This document shows positions 47,322 to 55,611 of a DNA stretch of 64,000 nt, piece after piece. The DNA comes from Bradyrhizobiaceae bacterium PARB1 (GTDB lineage Bacteria > Pseudomonadota > Alphaproteobacteria > Rhizobiales > Xanthobacteraceae): positions 744,001-808,000 of the forward strand of contig NKIY01000002.1 of the NCBI GenBank assembly GCA_002256345.1, given 5' to 3'. A program made the position numbers and the translations under genes. The notes under the pieces are model-generated. The model made no database searches, was not told the DNA's origin, and saw only the letters and a list, made by a program, of their open reading frames with translations. Each line of letters opens with the position of its first letter. The first letter of the stretch is position 1.

Positions 47322-47711
47322 TCACGCGCGGAGGAAAGCTCTGGGAGGACGTTCGAAGGAAGATACGGGGAAGCGGAATGTCACGCTACAGACGGTCATC
47401 GCCGTCGACAGCGACGGCGCTGGCGGAAGAGCGGGAGGCATCGGGGGCAAATGGGACGCGACATGCGAATGATCGGCAGGATCGTGCCGATCGGCCTGGG
47501 CGGCATCGTGCCGTTCCTGGGTCGCGATCGTCACGACGACCTGTTGATCACCGTCTGGACCAGCGGAGATCAGGGCTTGCGGCTCGCCTTGAATCGCGGT
47601 CAGGCCATGGTGCGAGTGGCTTTCGCTCCCGATGGGCGGACGCTGCAGACCCACGATCATCGCAAAGATGAGCGCTATGCGGAGCCATATCTGCAGAGTC
47701 GGAATTGACAT
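47322..47711 (-). CDS. Small His-rich membrane protein with PP tail
   Basis: 129 residues from MSIPTLQIWLRIALIFAMIV (membrane helix), with ESHSHHGLTA, ADHSHVASHLPPMPP and a tail ending FERPPRAFLRA. Like the proteins at 39500-39901 and 44552-44911 it combines one N-terminal helix, metal-ligand residues in the middle and a Pro-Pro tail, but uses His instead of Cys. The start at 47711 is chosen as the point where signal-like sequence begins. Function unknown. Confidence 0.55.
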   Translation of the reverse strand: MSIPTLQIWLRIALIFAMIVGLQRPPIGSESHSHHGLTAIQGEPQALISAGPDGDQQVVVTIATQERHDAAQADRHDPADHSHVASHLPPMPPALPPAPSLSTAMTVCSVTFRFPVSSFERPPRAFLRA

Positions 47712-47787
47712 GGAGTGGCGTGGCGTCCCGTTGACCGTCAGTGAAGTGAAGCAACCTCGCGGCCAAATCGTGGCACCGCGTCGCATA

Positions 47788-48000
47788 TTATCGTCGACCG
47801 TCTTGCTGCGAGATGACCTTGGCGGCGCGGTCTTCCGACTTCGCCTCTCGACGACGGCGGTCCGCCAAAATCTGGCGGCGTCTATGGTCGGTCATTTTGC
47901 GCCAGGAACGGATCTCTTCCGTCGTCCGCCAGCATCCGACGCACATGTCCTTTCGCCGGTCGAACTTGCAGACATCCACGCACGGGGACTCGATTGCCAT
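47788..48000 (-). CDS. DUF1289 family protein
   Basis: 70 residues, MAIESPCVDVCKFDRRKDM followed by CVGCWRTTEEIRSW. The four Cys in SPC...C......C..C are the DUF1289 signature, possibly a metal or Fe-S site. The basic C-terminus (RRRQILADRRRREAK) resembles that of family members. ATG 48000. An upstream extension is not conserved-looking. Confidence 0.8.
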   Translation of the reverse strand: MAIESPCVDVCKFDRRKDMCVGCWRTTEEIRSWRKMTDHRRRQILADRRRREAKSEDRAAKVISQQDGRR

Positions 48001-48019
48001 CTTCGGAGGCTGTAGCCGT

Positions 48020-48325
48020 CTACACGCGACCGTCGAGATACGAACGCGCCGCGTCCACGGCGGGACGGCACGCCGGCGCGGCATCGTCGGCGACCTGTTC
48101 CGGAGACCTGCGCTTGAGCCAGACATCGATCGCGATGCCGACCGCCCACCGCGGATCGTCCTGGACGCGCCGTGCGACGACTGGCAGCGCCGATGTCGTG
48201 CATGACTTCACCTGAGATATGATCGCGGTCGGGACCTGCGCCTTCGCAAGTCGATCTGTGAGCTCGGCCTGCAGCGGATCGAGAACGACCGCTCGAACGA
48301 AAAGATAGATGAGACTCTCAAGCAT
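48020..48325 (-). CDS. Hypothetical protein, 101 residues
   Basis: MLESLIYLFVRAVVLDPLQA, then helical sequence with two Cys (KSCTTSALPVV, APACRPAVDAARS). The N-terminal hydrophobic helix could be a membrane anchor. It is 19 bases upstream of the DUF1289 gene on the same strand. No motif recognised. Confidence 0.5.
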   Translation of the reverse strand: MLESLIYLFVRAVVLDPLQAELTDRLAKAQVPTAIISQVKSCTTSALPVVARRVQDDPRWAVGIAIDVWLKRRSPEQVADDAAPACRPAVDAARSYLDGRV

Positions 48326-48516
48326 TTTACACTGGTATCGCGCTCATATGTTGCGATCCGACATCACGTGAGCCGCCGATCAATGCTCACGCCAGAGGGG
48401 CCCGGACCATCCTCGACCGCTAGATAGGAGTCGAAATGGGGGCCGTCAAATGAACGTTGGACGTCGCTTGAATCACCTGCACGAATTCACGACGTACGCG
48501 CAACGGCCCACCCGTG

Positions 48517-50328
48517 CTATCGGTCGCCCTCGATCTCGGCGGCCATCAGCGTCTCGAACAACAACTTCAACACCGCCGCTGCCGATACCGAGGCCTTCGC
48601 CCGATACCCGTCTGCCTTGAATGCATCGCAGTAGTCGACGATAGAGCGAACTACGATGAATTCGATGTGGTTGGTGTAAGCGGCGTCACGTAGTCCGACC
48701 GCTTCCATCTCGATCGCGAGGGCGCCGAATTTGTCGCGGATCGCGTCGCGCACGACCGGATCCTTCAGAAGCGTATCGCCGGCAGCGATGACGCCGGTGT
48801 GCACGATCGGCCTGTTCCCTTCCCTCCTCGCATCATCCGGGTGGTCGAGAACATTTCCGTCGTGGTCATGCAGCACGTCGGCATCGGGGTTCGGGTCGAC
48901 TTCGTTCAGCGCGGCCATCGCAGGCGCCACCGCGCCTCGCCAATCGTCCGAGAAGCCCGTCGCATTTCTCGTCAGGGACTCGGCTGCCGAGATCCAAGCG
49001 TGGCTCGCCCGCTGCGGATCGTCTCGCGTCTCGATGCTCTTGTCGGCAAGCAGCTTGAAATGATCGTGCTCGACGACCTTCGACGATATCACGACGTCGC
49101 CGAGGCGCACATGCCGCTCGATCTTCTCCGGCATCGGGCACCCGCCCGCGATGCCAACGAATGCAGCGTACCTGACGTCGAACGACCTGAGGAGATTGGA
49201 TGCCAATACCGCCGCCCGGACGTTGCCTTGTCCGGTGACGCCATAGACAATGTTGAAAGGACGGTCGCGGATCTTGACCGTCACCAGCCGGTACAGATTG
49301 TTGTCGTCCTTGACCTTGTATGGAATGCCCTGACCAAACACGTGCTCGACGGCTTCGCGCTCGATGGACAAGGCCGTGATGATCGCCAGATCGACTTTGA
49401 GTTTAGGCGTGGAAGTCAACGGAGCGTATCCTTCGAATTGCGTCTGTTCGAACGCGGTTATGAAACGGATATCCATACTGAGTTCGCTCAGCGCGTCCGG
49501 CGGCGCTTCCTCGATCTCCCGCAGGATGCCGAAATCCATGCAAGCCTTCTGGAGGATGTCGTAGCGAATGTCATCCTGCGGACGTTGCGTCGGAAGCCCG
49601 GCGGGGTTCGACAGGACCACCAGTCCCTGGATCATCGCAGCGGACGGATCCAGGGAGTAGCTGGTGAAATACTCGCGGTTGATGAGGTCGTGCAGACGGT
49701 TCACTACGATGATGTTCGCGGCCGGCCCGAGGTCGAGCAGTTCGAGCACATGTGGAACGATCCAGGCTTTCTTTCCGAGCCGCTCCTCGACCTCGAGCCA
49801 CCGCCTTTCGAACACCGGTTCGGTGATACGGCCAGCATAGTGCGTGTGCAGTCCTCTGATCGCCGAGGGCAAGGCAGCCGACCAACCTCGCGCGATATCA
49901 CTGCCGGCACTCCGCTGTCGACGATGCCACCCGATGTCGTGCGCCTCCGCTGCGAGATAGGCAGCGTGCTGCGGTGACCCGACCGGATACTGCGGCATCT
50001 TTTCGAAACGAAACTCCTCGATCGAGGATCCGCTTCCGACCAGCGCGAAGCGCTGAGAGGCGAAAGGGCTATCGAGAAACGGCTTGAGGACGGTGGCGGC
50101 GATCGGACTTTCGTAGAACGACGAAGCAGGAACGAGAATCCGGGAGCCCACCATGACGGCGAAGCGCGTCGCCAGATTCATTTCGCGCAAGGCGCGGCGA
50201 CTGCGGGCGACGGAGCCCCGCTCTTCCAGGAAGTGAACGTCGAAGAAATGCAAGAAAATGGGACGCGGGCGGACGCTCGCAGGCTTTAGAACTGAGGAAA
50301 CCGGAGTTGTGCCGTCGCGTGCCGACAT
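48517..50328 (-). CDS. Nucleoside phosphorylase-fold protein with unknown N-terminal half
   Basis: About 603 residues. The C-terminal half is a complete PNP/UDP-phosphorylase fold: DLAIITALSIEREAVEHVF, VTGQGNVRAAVLA, AAFVGIAGGCP, LGDVVISSKVVEHDH, GVIAAGDTLL, ALAIEMEAVGL and RSIVDYCDA. It should cleave an N-glycosidic bond of a nucleoside or nucleotide-derived molecule. The N-terminal about 270 residues (FLHFFDVHFLEERGS, SRRALREMNLATRF) match nothing I know. The start is probably ATG 50328, overlapping the upstream gene by 43 bases, and 50388 is possible. Last gene of a cassette with two deoxyribosyltransferase-like proteins. PNP folds act as effectors in nucleotide-centred conflict systems. 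Confidence 0.8.
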   Translation of the reverse strand: MSARDGTTPVSSVLKPASVRPRPIFLHFFDVHFLEERGSVARSRRALREMNLATRFAVMVGSRILVPASSFYESPIAATVLKPFLDSPFASQRFALVGSGSSIEEFRFEKMPQYPVGSPQHAAYLAAEAHDIGWHRRQRSAGSDIARGWSAALPSAIRGLHTHYAGRITEPVFERRWLEVEERLGKKAWIVPHVLELLDLGPAANIIVVNRLHDLINREYFTSYSLDPSAAMIQGLVVLSNPAGLPTQRPQDDIRYDILQKACMDFGILREIEEAPPDALSELSMDIRFITAFEQTQFEGYAPLTSTPKLKVDLAIITALSIEREAVEHVFGQGIPYKVKDDNNLYRLVTVKIRDRPFNIVYGVTGQGNVRAAVLASNLLRSFDVRYAAFVGIAGGCPMPEKIERHVRLGDVVISSKVVEHDHFKLLADKSIETRDDPQRASHAWISAAESLTRNATGFSDDWRGAVAPAMAALNEVDPNPDADVLHDHDGNVLDHPDDARREGNRPIVHTGVIAAGDTLLKDPVVRDAIRDKFGALAIEMEAVGLRDAAYTNHIEFIVVRSIVDYCDAFKADGYRAKASVSAAAVLKLLFETLMAAEIEGDR

Positions 50329-50801
50329 GACTGTTCGTACATCCGAACCAGCCGAGGTATGTCGCCGTTCAGAGCGATCGCGCCCCAAGCGGTCAATTCG
50401 TCGGCATACTGTGGGGGAATTTCACTAAGGAGGAATATCTTCTTGCGAGAGGAGAACGCGACGCTGATCTCGGCAAAAGTGTTCGCGCCGACATACCCGT
50501 AAATGCCATTCTTATCAAAATTTGCAACTAGAACGGCGTAGGTCCTGGGATCCTTGATCTTGTTGATGTGCGCGACGGATACCGCCTTCTTGAAGGCCAG
50601 ATAGGATCCGGTGTCGTAGAGCTTCAAGTCGCCGTCCACATCGTCCGGAACGACCGCCCGGACGTTCAGTGTGTCGAGTTGGTCCTTGATCATGCGGATC
50701 TGGGCGGCGAAGGCCATGCTACCGCATACGACGACGCGCTTCGCCGCGAAGTGATCCGCGGTCGGCAGGTCGTCATGGCGGAGCGAGACCGCGCTCGACA
50801 T
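50286..50801 (-). CDS. Nucleoside 2-deoxyribosyltransferase-like protein (second)
   Basis: 171 residues with a Rossmann-like flavodoxin fold: KRVVVCGSMAFAAQIRMIKD, YAVLVANFDKNGIYGYVGAN, then TFAEISVAFSSRKKIFLLSE. The order (GS-motif strand, VLVAN, GxxG, FAEI with Glu) is that of the deoxyribosyltransferase/TIR-like superfamily, where the Glu attacks the sugar. ATG 50801 has GGAAAG upstream and overlaps the preceding gene by 29 bases. Substrate unknown. Confidence 0.7.
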   Translation of the reverse strand: MSSAVSLRHDDLPTADHFAAKRVVVCGSMAFAAQIRMIKDQLDTLNVRAVVPDDVDGDLKLYDTGSYLAFKKAVSVAHINKIKDPRTYAVLVANFDKNGIYGYVGANTFAEISVAFSSRKKIFLLSEIPPQYADELTAWGAIALNGDIPRLVRMYEQSCRHATAQLRFPQF

Positions 50802-51249
50802 CGAACATCTTTCCGCTGCCCTTGGCGAACAGCCACTCGAATTGGGTCGATCCCTGGAATCGTAACACGAACTCGTCGGGCGCGACCACACACCACTCAG
50901 GGATGTGAACAGGAAGATCCACAGGATATTCGGAGAAATAGACCGGCTGTCGCCGCTGCACGACCCGCCCTATCTCATAGCAGGTCGTCCTCCCGACATA
51001 TCCGCCAGGCGCGGCCACGTAGACGGCATCTGCCGAAAAGATGCGCTCCAACGTGGAACTCTGGATCTCTTGATCGCTGCTGGACGCATCGTCGGTCGCG
51101 AAACGCACGAACTCGACCCCATCGACGATCTCGGATCCCGACGGCGACACGATATCGAAACCCGACGCGGCAAAAGTTTCGAGGACGTCGAGCACGCCTC
51201 CATACCGCTCACGCCTGAAACTGCCAATGATCGCGATTCGCGCAGACAT
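50773..51249 (-). CDS. Nucleoside 2-deoxyribosyltransferase-like protein (first)
   Basis: 158 residues: RIAIIGSFRRERYGGVLDVL, then ADAVYVAAPGGYVGRTTCYE with the catalytic-type Glu in CYEIG, then QPVYFSEYPVD. This follows the deoxyribosyltransferase pattern (GSF at strand 1, D-V-hydrophobic, G..G....E.G). Divergent in sequence from the following family member. First enzyme gene of a four-gene minus-strand cassette. Substrate unknown. Confidence 0.72.
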   Translation of the reverse strand: MSARIAIIGSFRRERYGGVLDVLETFAASGFDIVSPSGSEIVDGVEFVRFATDDASSSDQEIQSSTLERIFSADAVYVAAPGGYVGRTTCYEIGRVVQRRQPVYFSEYPVDLPVHIPEWCVVAPDEFVLRFQGSTQFEWLFAKGSGKMFDVERGLAPP

Positions 51250-51295
51250 TGTGGCCCCCTACGCCACGATGTCCGATTCTCGGCTCGCACGCACT

Positions 51296-51511
51296 TCAGT
51301 CTTTCGGCTCCTTGTCCGCGGCCGGTCTGGACGATTTGGATCGAAGCTCGCGCTTCATGGCGATCTCGATCCACTCCCACGATTTCATCCCGCGGGCCTC
51401 GGCCACTTTCTGTGCGGCGTCCAGAACCTCCGGCAGCACGTAGATCAGCGTCGGCACGCGGCCGTCTCGTCGGACCGAGGCCTTTCTGCCGCTCTTTACT
51501 GCCTTCGCCAT
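51296..51511 (-). CDS. Small basic regulator or antitoxin-like protein, 71 residues
   Basis: MAKAVKSGRKASVRRDGRVP, then TLIYVLPEVLDAAQKVAEARGM and SWEWIEIAMKREL. A short strand (PTLIYVLP) followed by two helices resembles a ribbon-helix-helix dimer unit. The longer frame to 51745 is not protein-like. It lies 46 bases upstream of the deoxyribosyltransferase pair on the same strand and is the likely regulator of that cassette. Confidence 0.6.
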   Translation of the reverse strand: MAKAVKSGRKASVRRDGRVPTLIYVLPEVLDAAQKVAEARGMKSWEWIEIAMKRELRSKSSRPAADKEPKD

Positions 51512-51638
51512 CGTCGACCGATCATCCGTATCGCGACGGATAGTAGCGACGCTGATCACCGGCCAGAATAGGCATTTGCAATAAAGTTGTTGAATAAATC
51601 GTCGGACTGAATTAGATATCTGAATTTTATGTTTTTGG

Positions 51639-51667
51639 TTGACATCGCTAGTATTTTCTGATCTAAG
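51639..51667 (+). promoter_or_regulatory. Possible sigma-70 promoter for the plus-strand array
   Basis: Perfect -35 TTGACA at 51639, a 17-base spacer and a weaker -10 TCTAAG (4 of 6). It lies 130 bases before the first gene of the transposition module in an AT-rich intergenic region. Confidence 0.5.
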
Positions 51668-51798
51668 AACGCTCGCCTTAGGGTCTCCCACCGATCCGCT
51701 TCGCGACCCATTTGATGCTCCCTCCCCGGACGATCGAACGCGCATGAAACGCGATCGACGCGTCGCATCCCCATGTCTCTTTTGCTTTGCGAGGATGA

Positions 51799-52404
51799 AT
51801 GCAGACGACGAATGCCTTGTTCATCGGCCACAACACCGAGCGTGCCATTCCCGTGCGTAGCTACCTGCACCGCGACTTCCTTACTCAGACCGCCCTCGAC
51901 GGCGCCGTGCGTCGCATCGAATTCCACCCCAGCCTCCGCGTCGACGACACCATCCAGCGCGTCGATGCCGTGATCGTCGACAGCGATTTCGGCCGACATG
52001 CCATCGACCTCGTGGACGATCGTCCGCCCTGCGATCCCCAGGCGGAAGGCCTCATGCACCTCGCTTTCGCGGAGGGATGCACGGGCATCATGACCGTCAC
52101 CTCCGCCGACATCAGGCGCGAGCCGCGCTTCACATCGGCGCGCACCGTCTGGCGTCGCCGCAGCGACACGCTGCACGTCGACGACCGCGAAGCGGTGATC
52201 GGTGCGCTCGAAAGCGAGGGGCCGCTGCAACTCCGCGCCCTGTCCGGCCTCATCCACACGCGCCGCGGGCTCGAGGCCGTCGTCCATACGATGGCGTGCG
52301 AGGGGTCCGTGGTGATCGATCTCACCGAGCCGCTCGACGACCGTGCGGTCGTGCGCGTCGGTCCCCGCGCCGTCGGCACCGCCGTCCTCGCCTACGGCAC
52401 GTAG
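51799..52404 (+). CDS. Degenerate TnsA-like paralog 1
   Basis: 201 residues. Clear paralog of the protein at 53056-53634: both have VDD....VDA with an acidic IDLV/IDCE strand, the block VTSADIRREPRFTSARTVW (the other reads VTRADVMAEPGFANARAVW), then a winged helix (ESEGPLQLRALSGL). The order of a short alpha/beta half followed by a winged helix, and the VT.A....E....AR pattern, also match the TnsA at 57259. The catalytic Glu-Asp-Lys set of TnsA is not preserved (no VK motif), so it is probably inactive as a nuclease. First gene of the array. Confidence 0.6.
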   Translation: MQTTNALFIGHNTERAIPVRSYLHRDFLTQTALDGAVRRIEFHPSLRVDDTIQRVDAVIVDSDFGRHAIDLVDDRPPCDPQAEGLMHLAFAEGCTGIMTVTSADIRREPRFTSARTVWRRRSDTLHVDDREAVIGALESEGPLQLRALSGLIHTRRGLEAVVHTMACEGSVVIDLTEPLDDRAVVRVGPRAVGTAVLAYGT

Positions 52405-52488
52405 CTCTCCGAACCATCAACAAAGTCCTCCCCGTCGGCGCAGACGATGGCGCCGACGGCCCACCTGTGCCAATCGAAGGAGAAATCG

Positions 52489-53022
52489 ATGCAAGAGGAC
52501 TGGAAGGACGGCGTCTGGCAGCGGTACGGCGAATTCTTCGATTGGAATACCCCCTATTCCATCGGTATTCATTCGCTGCCCATCGGATGGCGCGAACTGG
52601 TCGACACAACTCTCGACCGGATCTCGCTCGTCGTGGACACGGACAAGCTTGCGAGTCTCTCGATCCATCGCCTCTCTCGCGAGCGCGGCATCATGAAGAT
52701 CCGTTGGACCGCCTCGACTCTCCGCTTCGAGGCCATCGTGACGGACATCATCGATCGGGCGTCCGCGCGGTCCAGCGTCACTTGCGAGACTTGCGGCGAA
52801 GCGGGCGTCAGATATCGCGTGGGCGACAATGCCGTCGCAGCATGCGCGGTGCATCGTACTCCTGGCGCGCCTGAGATCCGGCCGGCCTGGCCGTCGATCA
52901 GGATCGAACGCGAGATCGTCAGCGCCCGCGTGACGATCAAGAGCTGTCGCGTCTACGACCGCGACGCCGACAAGTTCGTGGACGCGGCGCCCGCCGATCT
53001 GGGCATCGGCGATCTTTCCTGA
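52489..53022 (+). CDS. Zinc-finger-containing hypothetical protein of the transposition module
   Basis: 177 residues, starting at ATG 52489 after GAAGGAG. It has WRELVDTTLDRISLVVDTDK and SIHRLSRERGIMKIRWTAST, then a probable zinc site VTCETCGEAGVRYR...CAVH (CxxC, then C..H). Dimensions and position between the two TnsA-like paralogs suggest a DNA- or protein-binding accessory. No family recognised. Confidence 0.65.
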   Translation: MQEDWKDGVWQRYGEFFDWNTPYSIGIHSLPIGWRELVDTTLDRISLVVDTDKLASLSIHRLSRERGIMKIRWTASTLRFEAIVTDIIDRASARSSVTCETCGEAGVRYRVGDNAVAACAVHRTPGAPEIRPAWPSIRIEREIVSARVTIKSCRVYDRDADKFVDAAPADLGIGDLS

Positions 53023-53055
53023 TCAGCCCCACATCACCCGAACCCGGAGGCAAAA

Positions 53056-53634
53056 ATGGCCGCACGCGTGCGCCGTCAATTCATGTCGCCCAAATGCCGC
53101 TCGCCGGTGCCCGACCGCGGCGGCATAGGTCACGACCTGCTTGTCCAACTCTCGCTCGATCCGGAGATCTCCGAGATCGGCCACCTCGACCAGGTTGCCA
53201 TGGACGATCTGCTCGTCGACGTGGATGCAATCACCATCCGCCGTGATGATGGTGTCTGTTTCGCCATCGATTGCGAAGGCCTGAGGCGCGGAGGCGACAT
53301 CGTGGACGACGGCCTGGTCTGGGTCGCTGCGGGCATGATGGGATTCCAGCGGCTGCCGGTGACGCGCGCCGACGTCATGGCGGAGCCGGGCTTCGCGAAC
53401 GCGCGAGCCGTATGGAGCTATCGCGACTGCACGATCGATCCCCGCATGAGGTTCGAGATCATGAACCTGCTGCATGAGGATGGTCCTCTCCGCCTTCACG
53501 AAGTCTGTCAGCGCGTCCCGGGACCGCGCGATCCCGTCGCCACCATCTTCGCCATGTGCTGCGCCAATCTCATCGAGATCGATCTCGGCGAGATGCTCGA
53601 TCAGCACACCATCGTCAGGGCTCGCGGCATCTAA
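53056..53634 (+). CDS. Degenerate TnsA-like paralog 2
   Basis: 192 residues. Aligned by eye along its length with the protein at 51799-52404: MDDLLVDVDAITIRRDD with FAIDCEG, then VTRADVMAEPGFANARAVW, EDGPLRLHEVCQRV (winged helix) and IEIDLGEMLDQHTIVRA. The TnsA-like catalytic Lys is missing, since the residues after the core strand read IDCEGLRRG rather than VKP. It precedes the protease gene by 40 bases. Possibly a structural or target-DNA-binding TnsA relative. Confidence 0.6.
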   Translation: MAARVRRQFMSPKCRSPVPDRGGIGHDLLVQLSLDPEISEIGHLDQVAMDDLLVDVDAITIRRDDGVCFAIDCEGLRRGGDIVDDGLVWVAAGMMGFQRLPVTRADVMAEPGFANARAVWSYRDCTIDPRMRFEIMNLLHEDGPLRLHEVCQRVPGPRDPVATIFAMCCANLIEIDLGEMLDQHTIVRARGI

Positions 53635-53673
53635 CGCCGTCGCGACAGAACGTTTCATCAAAGGAGGCATCGC

Positions 53674-55611
53674 TTGGCCGAGAACGACGACTTCGAAGAG
53701 CTCGACATCGAAATCGAACCGACCGTCCGGACGCGTCCGCTGTCCGCCGAACGCTGTCTCGTCGAGGCGAGCCTCTCGCTTTCCATCGACGACGCGGCGC
53801 GCGCCGCGCTGCGATCCGATGCCCTGCTCACTGCCGCCGTGCAGGTTCCGAACTCGACCTGGGTAAGACCCGTCAAACGGGTGTTCGACCGCATGTCCGG
53901 TGCCGACTGGCAATCCATCGTCCGTTTCGAGAAACCGACGAAATTCCAGAAGGTCGAAGACGACGCCTTCGAAATCGCGAAGTCGCTCGCTGAGGGCAGA
54001 TCGATCGCCTATATCGCTCCAGCCGACCTCCTGCCGGGCGAGTTCGTGCGTGCTGCCGACCTCGTCATCAAGGTGCGAGCGTGCGATCGTGAAGTGCTCG
54101 CCCGCGCGATCGCACGCTATCTCGATGCGGGTCCCGTCGATCCGTCCAAGCTGACCGACGCGACGGCATTGACGCTTACCCAGGCCAGCATCGCCTTCAG
54201 GCCCAGTGCGACCCCGGCGGAGATCTCTGCACGCATCGCGAAGATGTGCGAGGTGAACACCCCCGCCTTCGGCGACGACGTTCCGCTTCTCCAGGATGCC
54301 CCGGAATTCGGCGAGTTCAGAACTTGGGGTCTCGAGGCGATCCGCAGCTACCAGGAATTTACCGAGAATAGAAGCAACCTCACGTTCAGCCAGATCGAGA
54401 ATTCTGCGATCCTGTTCGGACAGCCCGGCCACGGCAAGACAACCGCGATCGCGTCCTTCGCGCGCAGCATCAACGCGGCCGCTTTGATATCAACGTCGAT
54501 CGCCGATCTATTTTCGAACGGCCCCGGGTTCCTCGACTCATGCATTAAAGAATCGATCGCCATCTTCGATCGCGCAGAAGCGCTCGTCGCATCCGGCAAA
54601 TCGTCCGGCGACGGACGGCCCGTCGTGATTCTGATCGACGAGCTTGACGCGTTGCCGTCCAGAATCGGGTTGGACGCGAGGTCTTTGTCGTGGTGGTCAG
54701 CGCTCATAGCACAGTGGCTGCTCCTCTGTTCGAAGCCGCGCGAGAATATCTTTCTGTTCGGCTGCACCAATCACCTCGAGCGCGTAGACCCCGCACTGCG
54801 CCGGCCCGGACGCTTCGGCCGATGCATCGAGATGAAAGCGGCCGATGCGGCCGGGGTCTTGTCAATCACCCGGCGCCATCTCCGCGGCGCTCTGGCCGAT
54901 GTCGATCTCGCGCCCTTCGTCGACGTGGCAGGCGGCCGCTCGGCCGCCGAGATCATGCAGGTCGTCAAGACGGCGAAGTCGCGGGCGCGTCTGGAGGCGC
55001 GCGCCTTGCGCATCGACGATCTGATTTCGGCTGCTCTGCCGTCCGGCGACCTGTCGCCTGCGGATCGCCGTCTCATCGCCATCCACGAAGCGGGGCACGT
55101 GACCACCGCTCTTGCAGTCGATGGCGACCACGTCGTCAGCGCCGCAATCGGTGGCACTGACGGAGCACTCGGCGCCACCACGTTCTCGGCTGCGACCGAA
55201 ATCGTCACCCGCGAGACCAGGGAGAAGGCGATCATCGTCATCCTCGGCGGCCGCGCGGCCGAACTGATCGAGCGCGGCGTCGGAAGCGGCAATGCCAGTG
55301 ACGATCTCGCCACGGCGACCAGTCTCGTCGCGTCGATGTTCCTCACCGAAGGCTTGGGCGCTTCGCTCATCCATTTCGGGACGACCGAGAGCCTCCAGCA
55401 CATGCTGCGTGCCGACGTCGTCGTTCGCGCCGAGATCGACAAGACCCTGAACGGCTTGATGGACCGGGCCGTCGATGTCCTCCGCCGTCACCGGGGCGCG
55501 CTCAACGCCATCGCGCGCGAGTTGGAGGCACGCCTCTTCATCTCCGGCGACCGGGCCCGCGCGCTCTTCGCCGAAAACCCTCCAGAGGAGACTCCTGCAT
55601 GCTCAAGGTGA
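53674..55611 (+). CDS. Soluble FtsH-like AAA+ zinc protease
   Basis: 645 residues from TTG 53674, with AAAGGAGG at good spacing. The N-terminal about 210 residues are soluble and unrecognised. The AAA+ module has GQPGHGKT (249-256), VVILIDELDALPSR (about 317-330) and ALRRPGRFGR (second region of homology, Arg finger). It is followed by an M41 peptidase domain with HEAGHVTTAL (471-480) and the third zinc ligand region GNASDDLATAT. Order and motifs equal FtsH, but the two N-terminal membrane helices are absent, so it would act in the cytoplasm. It likely unfolds and degrades a component of this element or of the host. Unusual in a Tn7-like locus. Confidence 0.88.
   Translation: MAENDDFEELDIEIEPTVRTRPLSAERCLVEASLSLSIDDAARAALRSDALLTAAVQVPNSTWVRPVKRVFDRMSGADWQSIVRFEKPTKFQKVEDDAFEIAKSLAEGRSIAYIAPADLLPGEFVRAADLVIKVRACDREVLARAIARYLDAGPVDPSKLTDATALTLTQASIAFRPSATPAEISARIAKMCEVNTPAFGDDVPLLQDAPEFGEFRTWGLEAIRSYQEFTENRSNLTFSQIENSAILFGQPGHGKTTAIASFARSINAAALISTSIADLFSNGPGFLDSCIKESIAIFDRAEALVASGKSSGDGRPVVILIDELDALPSRIGLDARSLSWWSALIAQWLLLCSKPRENIFLFGCTNHLERVDPALRRPGRFGRCIEMKAADAAGVLSITRRHLRGALADVDLAPFVDVAGGRSAAEIMQVVKTAKSRARLEARALRIDDLISAALPSGDLSPADRRLIAIHEAGHVTTALAVDGDHVVSAAIGGTDGALGATTFSAATEIVTRETREKAIIVILGGRAAELIERGVGSGNASDDLATATSLVASMFLTEGLGASLIHFGTTESLQHMLRADVVVRAEIDKTLNGLMDRAVDVLRRHRGALNAIARELEARLFISGDRARALFAENPPEETPACSR

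Noticed and set aside
51540-51800. Left end of the Tn7-like element in the divergent intergenic region
   Set aside because: No terminal TGT/ACA with repeated 20-base sites could be found by eye, nor a matching inverted copy elsewhere in the window.
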